NCBI RefSeq assembly: GCF_018491765.1
Contig: NZ_JABWCU010000003.1
Location: 372,001-436,000 of the forward strand
Source of the DNA: Novosphingobium profundi
Lineage (GTDB): Bacteria; Pseudomonadota; Alphaproteobacteria; Sphingomonadales; Sphingomonadaceae
Direction: 5' to 3'
Length of the DNA: 64,000 nucleotides
Shown piece after piece: positions 54,828 through 64,000 of the stretch (position 1 is its first letter; every line of letters starts with the position of its first letter). The notes under the pieces are model-generated. The model searched no databases and was not told the origin of the DNA. It was given only the letters and a program-made list of their open reading frames with translations. Both the position numbers and the translations under genes were made by a program.

Positions 54828-57562
54828 GTCCCTCGCTCGACCGGCGCACGCTGCTGCGGATGATCGCTACCGGCGCCGCAGCGAGCGTGACGGGTTGCTC
54901 GGCTCCTAACGAGACCATCTACCCGTGGGTCGATCAGCCCGAGAACATGCTGCCGGGCAGCATTCGCCGCTATGCCACGGCGCTGCCATTCGCGGGCTAT
55001 GGCCGCGGTGTCACCGGCCTTGTCACCGATGGGCGCCCGATCAAGCTTGAGGGCCTCGAAGCGCATCCCGCGAGCCTCGGCGCGACAGACCTTTTCACCG
55101 AGACGGCGCTGCTCGACCTCTACGATCCGCAGCGGCTGCAGGCGCCGCTTGGTCCCTCGGGGCCGGGAAGCTGGAGTGCGGCCGTAGCGTCGATCCGCGC
55201 GCGCCTCGAAGGGGGCGACGGCACCGGTCTTGCCTTGCTTACCGGGCGCGTGACCTCGCCCACGATCCTGCGCGAAATCGACGCGCTGCGCCGGCGCTTG
55301 CCCGCGATGAATCATGTCGAATGGGAGCCGATCAACGACGACGCGCAGCTTGCAGGCCTCGAACGGGCCACCGGCAAACGCCTGCTCGCTAGACCGCGCC
55401 TTGACGATGCCGACGTCATCGTTGCCCTGGGAGCGGACCCGCTGGGGACAGGGCCCGACCAAGTCGCCCTTGCCCGCGCCTGGAGCGCGCGCCGCCGTCG
55501 CTCCCCGCCGCCGCGGCTCTATTGCGCTGAACCCTCGCTCACCGCAACCGGGGCGATGGCCGACCGCCGGGTGAGCGTGACGAGCAGCGAGATGGCCGCG
55601 CTCTGCCACCATATCGCCGCAGCCCTTGGAAAAGGCGCGGGCGCACCCGCCCTTCCGCAAGCCGTGCTCGAATTCGCCGCCTCGGCGGCCCGCGACCTTG
55701 CAGAGGTCCCGAGCCGCGCACTCGTGCTCGTCGGCCAGGACCAGCCGGCCGACATGCACGCCTTCGCCGCCTGGCTGAACGGCGTGCTCCTGGCGCCGGT
55801 CGACTACATTGCCCCCATCGCATCCTCCGCATCCCACCAGGAGAGTCTGGCGGGGCTTACCGAGGCGATGCATGCAGGCAGTATCGACACGCTCGTCGTG
55901 CTCGGCGCCAACCCTGTCTATAACGCGCCGCCGGCGCTCGATTTCGCCGGCGCCATGCAGCGCGCGGCGCTGGCCGTCACCGCCGACGCCTTCCCGAGCG
56001 AGACTGGCGCTGAGGCCCACTGGCGCCTGCCGCTCAGCCATGCGCTCGAGGCGTGGAACGACTGGCGTTCCACCGATGGCACGGCCTCGATCGCGCAGCC
56101 GCTCGTGCGGCCGTTGTACGACACGCGCTCGGCCTCCGCGCTCATCGCCATGATCGGCGATCCGGCCGCCGATGCGGCCAGCCAGCACCGCGTGCGCGAG
56201 ACCTGGCGCGACCTCGACGATGCGGCTTGGATAGGTGCAGTGGCGGCAGGCGTGGTTCCCGATACCGCCGTTACCCCCGAGGCGGCCGGGCCGACCGCGC
56301 GCGTATTGCCGCAAATACCGCCGGGGCGGGCAATGGAACTGCAGGTCCGCCCCTCGCCGACGCTGTGGGACGGACGGCGCGCCAGCAATGCCTGGGCACA
56401 GGAATGCCCCGATCCGATCACCAAGGAAGTCTGGGGAGCGAGCCTGCGCTGCCATGCCCAGGACATGGCTGGCTGGGGCGTGAGCGAAGGAGACCATGTC
56501 CGCGTCAGCGCTGGCGGCGAGGCGTTGACATTGCCGGTGCGCACGGCCTCCGGCCAGCGCCGCGGGGTCGTCACCATGCTGGCCGGTCACGGCCGCGCGC
56601 AAAGTGGCGCGGTCGCCGAGGGGATCGGGCAGAACGCCTGGAAGCTCGCGGGCAGCGGGGCAGTCGCGGTCGCCCGGGCCGGGTCGGGCAGGGCGCCGAT
56701 CGACACCCAGAGTGTCTTCGCGCTCGACGGCGAGCTTGCCAAGATCTTCCCGATCGTGGCGCCGGGCGAGGCGCTGCCGACCAAGCCCGAGCAGCCGAGC
56801 TTGCTGCCCAATGGATCGCCCAAGGATTCGCCCGCGCCGCAATGGGCCATGGCTATCGACACGGACCTGTGCATTGGCTGCAATGCCTGCGTGGTCGCTT
56901 GCCAGGCCGAGAACAACGTGCCGGTGATCGGGCCCGACGAGATTGCGGCGGGGCGCGATATGCACTGGCTGCGCGTCGACCGCTACGAGGTGAGTGAGGA
57001 GGGCGCGACTGGTTTCCAGCCCGTCCCGTGCATGCAGTGCGAGAAGGCGCCTTGCGAGCCGGTCTGCCCGGTCGAAGCCTCCGTGCACAACTCCGAAGGG
57101 CTCAACCTGCAGGTCTACCACCGCTGCATCGGCACGCGCACGTGCGAGGCGAATTGCCCCTACCGGGTCCGCCGCTTCAATTTCTTCGATTATTCGCAGC
57201 GCTCAGTATGGGGCGATGACGAGGCCCAGTCGGTCTCGGCGCAGCGTAATCCCAACGTGACCGTGCGCGGGCGCGGCGTCATGGAGAAATGCACCTACTG
57301 CATCCAGCGCATCTCCACCGCCGAGCACGAGGCGGACGCGAACAATGCACCGGTGGGCAAGGTGACGACGGCCTGTCAGGCAGCCTGCCCCACCGGCGCG
57401 ATCACCTTCGGCTCGATCGCGGACGTGGACAGCGAGGTCTCGAAGAGGAAGCGCGACCCGCGCCACTATGCGCTGCTGGAAGACCTCGGCACCCGACCGC
57501 GCACCACCTACCTTGCACGTACGGTGAACGACGGGCGCCGCCACGGGAAGGGCGAGGCGTGA
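54815..57562 (+). CDS. actB: Alternative complex III subunit ActB (molybdopterin-type fused to Fe-S protein)
   Basis: A 915-residue fusion. N-terminus: RRTLLRM twin-arginine-like signal followed by the lipobox-like VTGC. Residues 60-650 are a molybdopterin-oxidoreductase-like B1 domain that in this family lacks the cofactor. Residues 685-890 are a ferredoxin-type B2 domain with four cysteine groups: CIGCNACVVAC, CMQCEKAPCEPVC, CIGTRTCEANC and CTYC...CQAACP. Chain carries electrons in the periplasm. Start ATG 54815 overlaps actA. Confidence 0.93.
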   Translation: MSSLSPSLDRRTLLRMIATGAAASVTGCSAPNETIYPWVDQPENMLPGSIRRYATALPFAGYGRGVTGLVTDGRPIKLEGLEAHPASLGATDLFTETALLDLYDPQRLQAPLGPSGPGSWSAAVASIRARLEGGDGTGLALLTGRVTSPTILREIDALRRRLPAMNHVEWEPINDDAQLAGLERATGKRLLARPRLDDADVIVALGADPLGTGPDQVALARAWSARRRRSPPPRLYCAEPSLTATGAMADRRVSVTSSEMAALCHHIAAALGKGAGAPALPQAVLEFAASAARDLAEVPSRALVLVGQDQPADMHAFAAWLNGVLLAPVDYIAPIASSASHQESLAGLTEAMHAGSIDTLVVLGANPVYNAPPALDFAGAMQRAALAVTADAFPSETGAEAHWRLPLSHALEAWNDWRSTDGTASIAQPLVRPLYDTRSASALIAMIGDPAADAASQHRVRETWRDLDDAAWIGAVAAGVVPDTAVTPEAAGPTARVLPQIPPGRAMELQVRPSPTLWDGRRASNAWAQECPDPITKEVWGASLRCHAQDMAGWGVSEGDHVRVSAGGEALTLPVRTASGQRRGVVTMLAGHGRAQSGAVAEGIGQNAWKLAGSGAVAVARAGSGRAPIDTQSVFALDGELAKIFPIVAPGEALPTKPEQPSLLPNGSPKDSPAPQWAMAIDTDLCIGCNACVVACQAENNVPVIGPDEIAAGRDMHWLRVDRYEVSEEGATGFQPVPCMQCEKAPCEPVCPVEASVHNSEGLNLQVYHRCIGTRTCEANCPYRVRRFNFFDYSQRSVWGDDEAQSVSAQRNPNVTVRGRGVMEKCTYCIQRISTAEHEADANNAPVGKVTTACQAACPTGAITFGSIADVDSEVSKRKRDPRHYALLEDLGTRPRTTYLARTVNDGRRHGKGEA

Positions 57563-58932
57563 TGAAGCCGCACACGCGCCCCGAACATGGACGGCAATGG
57601 ACGCTCCCCTCGGTCAGGACCTTGGGCGACGTCACCGAGATCGTGCTCGCGCCGCTGATGGACCGCAAGGCAGGGCGCAACTACTGGTTCGCCTTTGCCG
57701 CCAGCCTCGCCATCGCCGCCGTGGGAGCGACCGCGATCGGCTGGTCGATCGCGGTGGGGCCGGGGCTCTGGGGCAACAACACCTCGGTCGTCTGGGGCTT
57801 TCCCATCGCCAACTACGTGTGGTGGATCGGCATCGGCAACGCAGGGACGCTGATCTCCTCGCTGCTGTTGCTCACCCGACAGGACTGGCGCGCGTCGATC
57901 AACCGCTTTGCCGAGGCGATGACGCTGTTCGCTGTCTCGATGGCGGGGATCTTTCCGATCCTGCACTTGGGGCGGCAGACCTACTTCTACTGGATGGCGC
58001 CTTATCCGAGCACGATGACCCTCTGGCCGCAATGGCGTAGTGCGCTCGTCTGGGATTTCTGGGCGATCCTTTGCTACCTGCTGTTTTCGGTTCTGTTCTT
58101 CTACGTTGGCCTCATTCCCGATCTAGCGGCCTTGCGCGACCGGTCGGGCAAGCTCGGCTGGCGGCGCTTCTATGGCTTTTTCGCCATGGGCTGGCAGGGA
58201 AGTGCGAGGCAGTGGCGAACGCAGGAGCGGCTGCACAAGGCGCTGGCGGTACTCGCGGTTCCGCTGGTCTGCTCGGTCCACTCGATCGTTGGCCTCGACT
58301 TCGCCGCGAGCATGATGCCAGGCTGGATCGAGAGCGTGTTCCCGCCCTATTTCGTCGTCGGAGCGCTCTTCTCGGGTTTTGCCATGGTGGTGCTGATCGC
58401 GCTTGTCCTGCGCTGGTCGATGGGGCTCGAGGGGATCATCACGTCCGCGCACTTCGATGCGATGGCCAAGATTCTGCTCGCCGCCGCGATCATCATGAGC
58501 GCCTCCTATGCCAGCGAATGGTTCAGCGCGGCCTGGAGTGGAGAGGCAGCGGACCTCGCGCTGGTGCGCTTCGAGTTCACCGGGGCCTACTGGCCGCTCT
58601 ATATCGCGATGCTCGCATGCAATGTCGCGGCGCCCCAGTTGTTCTGGGTGCCGCGCCTGCGCACGAGTGTGCGAGTGCTCGTCGGCGTATCCCTCGCAGT
58701 GCTCCTGGGCATGTGGCTCGAGCGCATCCTCATCATCATGGAGACGCTTTCGACCGGGTACGATCCGGGCTTCTTCCGCCTCTATTCGGCGACTTTCGTC
58801 GACTTCGCGATTCTTGCCGGCACGCTCGGCGCTTTCGTGTGGCTGTTCCTCGTCTTCGCGCGCGTGCTGCCGGTCTGCTCGATGTACGAGACCCGCAAGC
58901 TGCTTGCGCGCGAGCGGGAGAACGACGCGTGA
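57562..58932 (+). CDS. actC: Alternative complex III subunit ActC (NrfD-like)
   Basis: A 456-residue polytopic membrane protein with about ten TM segments (for example FAFAASLAIAAVGATAIGW, ALVWDFWAILCYLLFSVLFFY). NrfD/PsrC-type ActC binds the menaquinol or ubiquinol and joins the periplasmic Fe-S chain. Start ATG 57562 overlaps the actB stop by one base; a GTG immediately before is possible. The stop overlaps actD's GTG. Confidence 0.93.
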   Translation: MKPHTRPEHGRQWTLPSVRTLGDVTEIVLAPLMDRKAGRNYWFAFAASLAIAAVGATAIGWSIAVGPGLWGNNTSVVWGFPIANYVWWIGIGNAGTLISSLLLLTRQDWRASINRFAEAMTLFAVSMAGIFPILHLGRQTYFYWMAPYPSTMTLWPQWRSALVWDFWAILCYLLFSVLFFYVGLIPDLAALRDRSGKLGWRRFYGFFAMGWQGSARQWRTQERLHKALAVLAVPLVCSVHSIVGLDFAASMMPGWIESVFPPYFVVGALFSGFAMVVLIALVLRWSMGLEGIITSAHFDAMAKILLAAAIIMSASYASEWFSAAWSGEAADLALVRFEFTGAYWPLYIAMLACNVAAPQLFWVPRLRTSVRVLVGVSLAVLLGMWLERILIIMETLSTGYDPGFFRLYSATFVDFAILAGTLGAFVWLFLVFARVLPVCSMYETRKLLARERENDA

Positions 58933-59438
58933 GTCGGCTCGCCATTGCCCTGTTCGACGACGAAGGGCCTTTCGTGCGCGCCAGCACGCGCGCGTTGGCT
59001 CGCGATTTCCGGATCCTGGGGCAGTGGGGGCCTTACCCGCTCGAGATTTTTGAAGACCATGGGGACACGCGCGCCATCGTCTGGGCCGTCGCGATCACCG
59101 GGATCCTCGGCGCGGCCGCGATGTTCGCACTCGCCACGTTCTCCACGTACGCCTACCCTTTCGATAGCGGCGGCCGCCCACTGTTCACCTGGCAGACCTT
59201 CCTCATCCCCTCGACCGAGTTCCTCGCGCTGACAGGAGCGATCGGCGGGGTGATCGCGCTCTTCATCAAGGCCGGGCTGACCCGGCTGCACCATCGCGCG
59301 TTCGATCTGGCGGAAGTGGAGCGCGCCTCGCGCGACAGCTTCGTGCTCGCGCTCGCTTGCGACACCGGAGACAGCGCCAATGCCGCCGTCGCGCTGCTGG
59401 CCGAGGCCGGGGCCTTCCATACGCGGGTGGTCGAATGA
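58929..59438 (+). CDS. actD: Alternative complex III subunit ActD (DUF3341)
   Basis: A 169-residue protein with two TM segments (about residues 54-75 and 95-118) between soluble ends. It begins SRLAIALFDDEGPFVRAS. This is the DUF3341 ActD subunit, which packs beside ActC. GTG 58929 overlaps the actC stop as GTGA, and its own stop overlaps actE as ATGA. Confidence 0.88.
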   Translation: MSRLAIALFDDEGPFVRASTRALARDFRILGQWGPYPLEIFEDHGDTRAIVWAVAITGILGAAAMFALATFSTYAYPFDSGGRPLFTWQTFLIPSTEFLALTGAIGGVIALFIKAGLTRLHHRAFDLAEVERASRDSFVLALACDTGDSANAAVALLAEAGAFHTRVVE

Positions 59439-59938
59439 AGCGGCGCGGAGTTTCGCTACTGTTGCTCGCGGCGCTTGCGCTCGGCGGGTGCGACCTTTCG
59501 ATGAAGAACCAGGCGCGCGACGATCGTATGGGAAGCGCGCGGCTATGGAAGGATGGCCCCGCACGGCAACCTCCACCCGAAGGCACCGTCGCCCAGGACG
59601 ACGTCGCTCGCATGCAGGCGCTTGCGCATCCGCCGCCGCTGACCCGTGCGCTCGTCGATCGCGGGCAGGAGCGCTACGAGATCTATTGCCTGCCGTGCCA
59701 CGGCGAGCGAGGGGAGGGCGACGGGCCCGTCGTCCAGCATGGTTTCCCGGCGCCGCCCTCCTACTGGACGACGCGGCTGGAGCAGGCGCCGCCCGGGTAC
59801 GTCGTCGACGTCATCTCCCATGGCTATGGCGTCATGTACAGTTATGCCGACCGGGTCGAGCCTAAGGATCGCTGGGCCATTGCGGCCTACGTCAAGGCGC
59901 TGCAGGTGGCCGGTCGTGCCAGGGAGCGGGGGCGATGA
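59435..59938 (+). CDS. actE: Alternative complex III subunit ActE, monohaem cytochrome c lipoprotein
   Basis: A 167-residue lipoprotein (LLLLAALALGGC-D lipobox at residue 19) with a single class I haem site CLPCH near residue 86 and a likely methionine ligand in GVMYSY. ActE carries electrons on the periplasmic side next to ActA. ATGA overlaps occur at both ends. Confidence 0.9.
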   Translation: MKRRGVSLLLLAALALGGCDLSMKNQARDDRMGSARLWKDGPARQPPPEGTVAQDDVARMQALAHPPPLTRALVDRGQERYEIYCLPCHGERGEGDGPVVQHGFPAPPSYWTTRLEQAPPGYVVDVISHGYGVMYSYADRVEPKDRWAIAAYVKALQVAGRARERGR

Positions 59939-60873
59939 CGCGCAACTTGCTCGTCGGCGGCGCCCTGCTCGTGGGGATGGCGCTCTTGCTGCTGCTCGAT
60001 CCCGCGGCCGTCGCGGCAGGGTGGCGCGCCGCGTTCCTCTCGGTCGGCGCGCCGGTCTTTGGGGCGGTGCTGATGCTGATGATCGCGCGCGTGGTCGAGA
60101 CCGACTGGTCGGCGATGGCTGTCGTCGCGATGCCGCTGCCCGTCCTGGCGTTCTTCGCCCTCGCCATATTTTCCGCGCAGTTCGCCAGCCAGTTGCCCGA
60201 CCATCTCGAGGTGTGGGCGAACCCGGTCTTCGTCGCCGCGCGCACGCTTGTTGCCGTCGCGGCGCTTTGGTTCGCGAGTAGCCGCCTCGCCGCGGGGGCG
60301 TCACGCAGCTTCGCGGCCGTGGCGCTTGCCGTGTGGACCGTGGCGATCACGCCCCTCGCCTACGACTGGATGCTGGGCGGAGAGCTCGGTCATCCGGTCT
60401 CGGCGGTGGGCATGATGCTGACGGCCGAGCAGGTGGGAGGGGCCGGTGCTGCCGTGCTCGCTTTCGGCCTTGGCGGCGCGCGGTTGCGAAGCGACTTGTC
60501 GTGGCTGCTGATCGCGGCGGCGCTTGGGCTCAGTTACATGATTTTCATGGATTATCTCATCAAGTGGTATGCCGATCTGCCGAGCCAGGTGGAATGGTAT
60601 CTTGCACGCGGCGGCGCGATGGCTTGGCTCGCGACCGGCGCACTGGTGCTCGGGCTGTTCGGGCCGATCGCGACACTCGCGTTTCTACCCGGCGAGACCG
60701 GACGCAGGGTAGCGGGCTTGCAAGCGCTCGCTGGCCTATTCCTCGCCAACCTGTGGTGGGTGGGGGCGGGCCGTTTGGCGGCGCTAGCGGCCCTGCTGGG
60801 CACGGCCGGAATCGGCCTGTGTTCGCTCGCCTTCGTCCAGTATCGCACCCGGCAGGAGGCTCGCCTTGGCTGA
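59935..60873 (+). CDS. actF: Alternative complex III subunit ActF (NrfD-related)
   Basis: A 312-residue polytopic membrane protein with eight to ten hydrophobic segments, related to but shorter than ActC. Motifs include MIARVVETDWSAMAVVAMPLPVLAFFALAIF and DWMLGG. ActF is the second NrfD-like subunit that forms the proton-path half of the complex. Start overlaps the actE stop as ATGA. Confidence 0.88.
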   Translation: MTRNLLVGGALLVGMALLLLLDPAAVAAGWRAAFLSVGAPVFGAVLMLMIARVVETDWSAMAVVAMPLPVLAFFALAIFSAQFASQLPDHLEVWANPVFVAARTLVAVAALWFASSRLAAGASRSFAAVALAVWTVAITPLAYDWMLGGELGHPVSAVGMMLTAEQVGGAGAAVLAFGLGGARLRSDLSWLLIAAALGLSYMIFMDYLIKWYADLPSQVEWYLARGGAMAWLATGALVLGLFGPIATLAFLPGETGRRVAGLQALAGLFLANLWWVGAGRLAALAALLGTAGIGLCSLAFVQYRTRQEARLG

Positions 60874-61201
60874 AACCCCCGAGCCACGCCACGAGCCGCG
60901 TTATGAAGGCTGGCACGTGACCTCGCCGGGAAAGGTCGCTCTGCTGGCGATCGCGGTGCCGCTGGTGCTGTTCGTGCTGATCTTCGCTGCCGGGTCCTGG
61001 TTCAAGGTGCAGTTCGGCCCCGAGACATTCCGCGAGCCTCATGCCTTTCCCGCGCCGGGCCTCGCGTTTGGGCTTCCCCGCCCGTCGCCCGCCGCCGATG
61101 CCGGCAAGGTGCCGCCACCACACGCCGACCCGCAAATCGAACAGGCCAAGGACCGGATCGTGCGCGAGGGCATTGTCGGCTGGGAGGGCCTGAAGCGATG
61201 A
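60866..61201 (+). CDS. Small single-TM protein of the respiratory operon
   Basis: A 111-residue protein starting at TTG 60866 inside the end of actF. It has a cytoplasmic start, one TM helix (VALLAIAVPLVLFVLIFAAGSW), a proline-rich periplasmic loop and a helical C-terminus. It lies where some complex III operons carry a small extra subunit (ActG or an oxidase-assembly protein). I cannot assign it to a named family. Confidence 0.65.
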   Translation: MAETPEPRHEPRYEGWHVTSPGKVALLAIAVPLVLFVLIFAAGSWFKVQFGPETFREPHAFPAPGLAFGLPRPSPAADAGKVPPPHADPQIEQAKDRIVREGIVGWEGLKR

Positions 61202-61995
61202 AATGGCTCTTGGTTCTCTTCGTGCTCGCAGGGCTGGCCAGCCCGGCGCTTGCCGGGCTCAGCCCTGCTCAGATCGGCGCGGCGGGCATCCGTCCTCCCG
61301 CCGATGCGCGCATCCCTGTCCATACCACGTGGATCGACCAAAACGAGCATCGGGTCCGCCTCGGTGACCTCGTCGCGGGCAAGCCGACCGTGCTGCTCTT
61401 CGCCGACTATACCTGCAAGCATATTTGCGGCCCGGGTATGACGTTGACAGGCGGTGCCCTGTCCGATGTCGCGTTGTCAGACGGCAAGCTCGTGCCGGGC
61501 CGCGACGTGGCCTTTGTTGTCCTCGGCCTCGACCCCAAGGACGGGCCGGAACAGGCGCGCGAGACGGCCTCGCGGGTGTTGGCCGACATGCCGGTGGTGG
61601 CGCGTGCCGCCCACCTGCTCAGCGCCGATCCTGGGACGGTCGAGCGGGCCGAGAAGGCGCTGGGCTTCAGCGCTGTCTACGATCCGGCGACGGACCAGTA
61701 CGCGCACGATGCCTCGGTCTACGTCTTCAACGCGAAGGGACATCTCAGCAGCCTGCTACCCGAAACCGCACTGGTGGCGCCGATCCTCGAAAAGGCGCTG
61801 GAAAGTGCGGGCGGCACGCAGGCGCAGCAGGGCTTCATCGCGCACATAGCGACCGTCTGCTATGGCTTTGCCGCTGCCCACGGAGTTTACGGACGCACCA
61901 TTCTCGTCGCGCTGCAAGTCGGCGGCATGCTGATGATCGTGGGCTTCGGCACATTCTTCGCGCGCATGGCAAGGAGGCGCCGCGATGATGCCTGA
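61198..61995 (+). CDS. SCO1/SenC-like copper chaperone with C-terminal anchor
   Basis: A 265-residue protein. A signal peptide (ending SPALA-G) is followed by a thioredoxin-fold domain with the copper-binding CKHIC (C-x3-C) near residue 76, a LGLDPKDG loop and a later conserved His in DQYAHDASV. A C-terminal TM (ILVALQVGGMLMIVGFGTFF) anchors it, unusual for SCO proteins with an N-terminal anchor. It delivers copper to the CuA site of the CoxB just downstream. ATGA overlap at start; 11-base overlap with coxB. Confidence 0.88.
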   Translation: MKWLLVLFVLAGLASPALAGLSPAQIGAAGIRPPADARIPVHTTWIDQNEHRVRLGDLVAGKPTVLLFADYTCKHICGPGMTLTGGALSDVALSDGKLVPGRDVAFVVLGLDPKDGPEQARETASRVLADMPVVARAAHLLSADPGTVERAEKALGFSAVYDPATDQYAHDASVYVFNAKGHLSSLLPETALVAPILEKALESAGGTQAQQGFIAHIATVCYGFAAAHGVYGRTILVALQVGGMLMIVGFGTFFARMARRRRDDA

Positions 61996-62908
61996 GGCCT
62001 CCACGCTCGCCCCGCGGATCGACCACCTGTTCTTCGCGCTGGTGGGGCTTTCGCTCGTCATTGTCCTGCTTGTCGGCTGCCTCGTCGCCGGCTTCGCGGT
62101 CCGCTATCGGCGCGGATCGAAGGCGCAGCGCGGCCAGTTGCCTAAGTGGATTACGCGCGACGTCGAGCTGGGCTGGACCGCGGCGACCTTCTTCGTCGCG
62201 ATCTTCATCTTCTGGTTCGCCGCAAGCATGCAGACTTCGGAATTCGAGATCCCGAACAATGCCATGGAAATCCACGTTGTCGCCAAGCAGTGGATGTGGA
62301 AGCTCGAGCATGCCGACGGCCAGCGCGAGATCAATACGCTGCACGTCCCGGTCGGCGTGCCCGTCCGGCTGGTGATGACTTCGCAGGACGCAATCCACAG
62401 CTTCTTCGTGCCCGCCTTCCGCATCAAACAGGACGTGCTGCCCGGCCGCTATACGGAGACGTGGTTCCAGGCCACGAAGCCCGGCACCTACCACCTGTTC
62501 TGCGCCGAATACTGCGGCACCGACCATTCGCAGATGACCGGCGGTATCGTCGTAATGCCGCCTGCTGCCTTTGCCCGGTGGAGCGAGGGCGCCGCGGCGC
62601 AAGGTACGCTCGCCGCGCAGGGCGCGGTGCTGTTCCGCCAGCTCGGCTGCAGCGGCTGTCACGGAAAGTCGGCGAGGGTGCGCGCGCCCTCCCTCGCAGG
62701 CCTCTACGGCACCCGGCAACCAATGGCAGGCGGGGGCTTCCGGCAGGTCGACGAGGAGTATCTGCACGATTCGATCGAGCAACCGCAAAAGGACATCGTT
62801 GCCGGCTATACCCCGGTCATGCCCAGTTACCAGGGCATCGCCAGCGAGGGCGACATCATCCGGATCATCGCCTACCTCAAGACCCTGAAGGCGGGAGGCA
62901 GGCAATGA
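61985..62908 (+). CDS. coxB: Cytochrome c oxidase subunit II with fused cytochrome c (caa3 type)
   Basis: A 307-residue protein. Two N-terminal TM segments are followed by the cupredoxin CuA domain ([12 protein letters not shown] with the two cysteines, His and Met) and a C-terminal cytochrome c domain with CSGCH near residue 223. The fusion identifies a caa3-type oxidase that can take electrons directly from complex III. Start at the ATG-ATG pair at 61985/61988. The stop overlaps coxA. Confidence 0.93.
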   Translation: MMPEASTLAPRIDHLFFALVGLSLVIVLLVGCLVAGFAVRYRRGSKAQRGQLPKWITRDVELGWTAATFFVAIFIFWFAASMQTSEFEIPNNAMEIHVVAKQWMWKLEHADGQREINTLHVPVGVPVRLVMTSQDAIHSFFVPAFRIKQDVLPGRYTETWFQATKPGTYHLFCAEYCGTDHSQMTGGIVVMPPAAFARWSEGAAAQGTLAAQGAVLFRQLGCSGCHGKSARVRAPSLAGLYGTRQPMAGGGFRQVDEEYLHDSIEQPQKDIVAGYTPVMPSYQGIASEGDIIRIIAYLKTLKAGGRQ

Positions 62909-64000
62909 ACTCCGACCCCACGCGCGGCGGCATTCCCGAGAGGGGTGCCGAGCCGCCCAGCTACTTGCGCGAGGGGACGACGGTCCGCTCGTGGCTCACG
63001 ACCACCGACCACAAACGCATTGGCATCCTCTATGCGCTGGCAATCACCTTCTTCTTCGCACTGGGCGCAGTCGCCGCGGCACTGATCCGCGCCGAACTGG
63101 TGACGCCTTCGGGCGATTTCCTGACCAACGACGAGTACAATCAGGCCTTCACCCTGCACGGCATCGTCATGGTCTGGTTCTTCCTCGTCCCATCCATTCC
63201 CGCGACGCTGGGCAACTTTCTGTTGCCGATGATGATCGGTGCGAAGGATGTTGCTTTCCCCCGACTGAATTTGATGAGTTGGTACGTCTTCATGGCGGGC
63301 GGCCTGCTCGCGCTGTTCGCGATTCTGGCGGGCGGGGTCGATACCGGCTGGACCTTCTATACGCCGTTCTCGACGCTCTATTCGAACAGCCACGTGCTGC
63401 TGGCCGCGCTCGGTGTCTTTGTGGTCGGCTTCTCCTCAATCGCGACGGGCGTCAACTTTATCGCGACGGTCCACCTGCTGCGCGCGCGCGGGATGACGTG
63501 GATGCGTCTGCCGCTGTTTGTTTGGGCGATGTACACGACGAGCCTCGTCATGGTGTTGGCGACGCCGGTCTTGGCGATGTCGCTCCTGCTCGTCGTCGCC
63601 GAGCGCGCCTTCGGCCTGCCGATCTTCGATCCGCGCTCGGGCGGCGACCCGCTATTGTTCCAGCACTTGTTCTGGTTCTACAGTCATCCTGCCGTCTACA
63701 TCATGGTACTGCCCGCCTTCGGGGTCGTCTCCGAGATCATCACCTGCGAGGCGCGGCGGCGGATCTTCGGCTACCAGTTCATGGTCTACGCGATGGTCGT
63801 CATCGCCGTGATCGGCTTCATGGTCTGGGGGCACCACATGTTCGTCTCGGGCCAGTCGGCATTCGCCAGCATGGTCTTCTCGTTCCTATCCTTCGTCATC
63901 GCCGTGCCCAGCGCGATCAAGGTCTTCAACTGGACCGGCACGCTCTACCGCGGCCAGATCCGATTCTCCGCGCCGATGCTCTATGCACTGGGTTTCATCG
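62905..64000 (+). CDS. coxA: Cytochrome c oxidase subunit I (partial, runs off window)
   Basis: The open frame runs from ATG 62905 to the window end (365 residues). It has haem ligand [12 protein letters not shown], the [15 protein letters not shown] motif with the His-Tyr crosslink, and GHHMF with the two CuB histidines. YSHP indicates the A2 subfamily of haem-copper oxidases. It pumps protons while reducing O2. The start overlaps the coxB stop as ATGA; the C-terminus is missing. Confidence 0.95.
   Translation, partial: MNSDPTRGGIPERGAEPPSYLREGTTVRSWLTTTDHKRIGILYALAITFFFALGAVAAALIRAELVTPSGDFLTNDEYNQAFTLHGIVMVWFFLVPSIPATLGNFLLPMMIGAKDVAFPRLNLMSWYVFMAGGLLALFAILAGGVDTGWTFYTPFSTLYSNSHVLLAALGVFVVGFSSIATGVNFIATVHLLRARGMTWMRLPLFVWAMYTTSLVMVLATPVLAMSLLLVVAERAFGLPIFDPRSGGDPLLFQHLFWFYSHPAVYIMVLPAFGVVSEIITCEARRRIFGYQFMVYAMVVIAVIGFMVWGHHMFVSGQSAFASMVFSFLSFVIAVPSAIKVFNWTGTLYRGQIRFSAPMLYALGFI

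Overview
The window looks like a chromosome segment of a high-GC alphaproteobacterium of the Sphingomonadales (Novosphingobium/Sphingomonas type). The evidence is the AmgK-MurU cell-wall recycling pair next to alphaproteobacterial AddB-AddA, a large TonB-dependent receptor, and perfect EcfG-type (general stress response) promoter motifs. The genus is an inference from gene content only.

Region 1 (1-16.1 kb) is housekeeping. It holds the end of a sensor kinase, then tsaE-amgK-murU-addB-addA as one overlapping operon, trxA, a convergent block (inositol-monophosphatase-like, GST, argJ) and secA. Bidirectional hairpin terminators separate the convergent units.

Region 2 (16.1-24.1 kb) holds two paralogous fatty-acid hydroxylase/sterol desaturase-like membrane di-iron enzymes. 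Between them lie a two-TM lysine/glutamate-rich protein, a TPR-sulfotransferase and a TonB-dependent receptor.

Region 3 (24.4-36.2 kb) is a nitrogen-acquisition cluster: two NikR-like ribbon-helix-helix regulators, an ABC transporter, two DUF1989 proteins (urea amidolyase-associated type), a biotin-dependent urea/guanidine carboxylase and allophanate hydrolase. Known relatives make guanidine, via carboxyguanidine and allophanate, the likelier substrate than urea. A secreted beta-propeller protein follows. Four copies of one operator-like motif, TANTAC-N14-GTANTA, lie before the first desaturase gene, before the second desaturase gene, before the ABC operon and before the second regulator. They suggest that regions 2 and 3 form one regulon. 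Both regulators have lost most nickel ligands of classical NikR.

Region 4 (36.2-54.1 kb) is accessory. It starts with an AT-rich junction and a broken IS110 transposase remnant, then a GntA-like haem N-hydroxylase with a third DUF1989 gene and two small membrane ORFs. Next come the LigD/MgtC/Ku end-joining operon, a PRC-barrel protein, a glycosyltransferase with a glycogen-debranching-like glucosidase, a YdeP-type molybdopterin oxidoreductase, a flavodoxin-like protein, an FAD oxidoreductase, three small stress-type proteins and a decayed cinA-like gene. Two perfect EcfG promoter motifs suggest that part of this block is a stress-response cassette.

Region 5 (54.1-64.0 kb) is a respiratory operon encoding alternative complex III (ActABCDEF) followed by a small membrane protein, a SCO-like copper chaperone and a caa3-type cytochrome oxidase (coxB with fused cytochrome c, and coxA, which runs off the window). 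Nearly all its genes overlap by a few bases.
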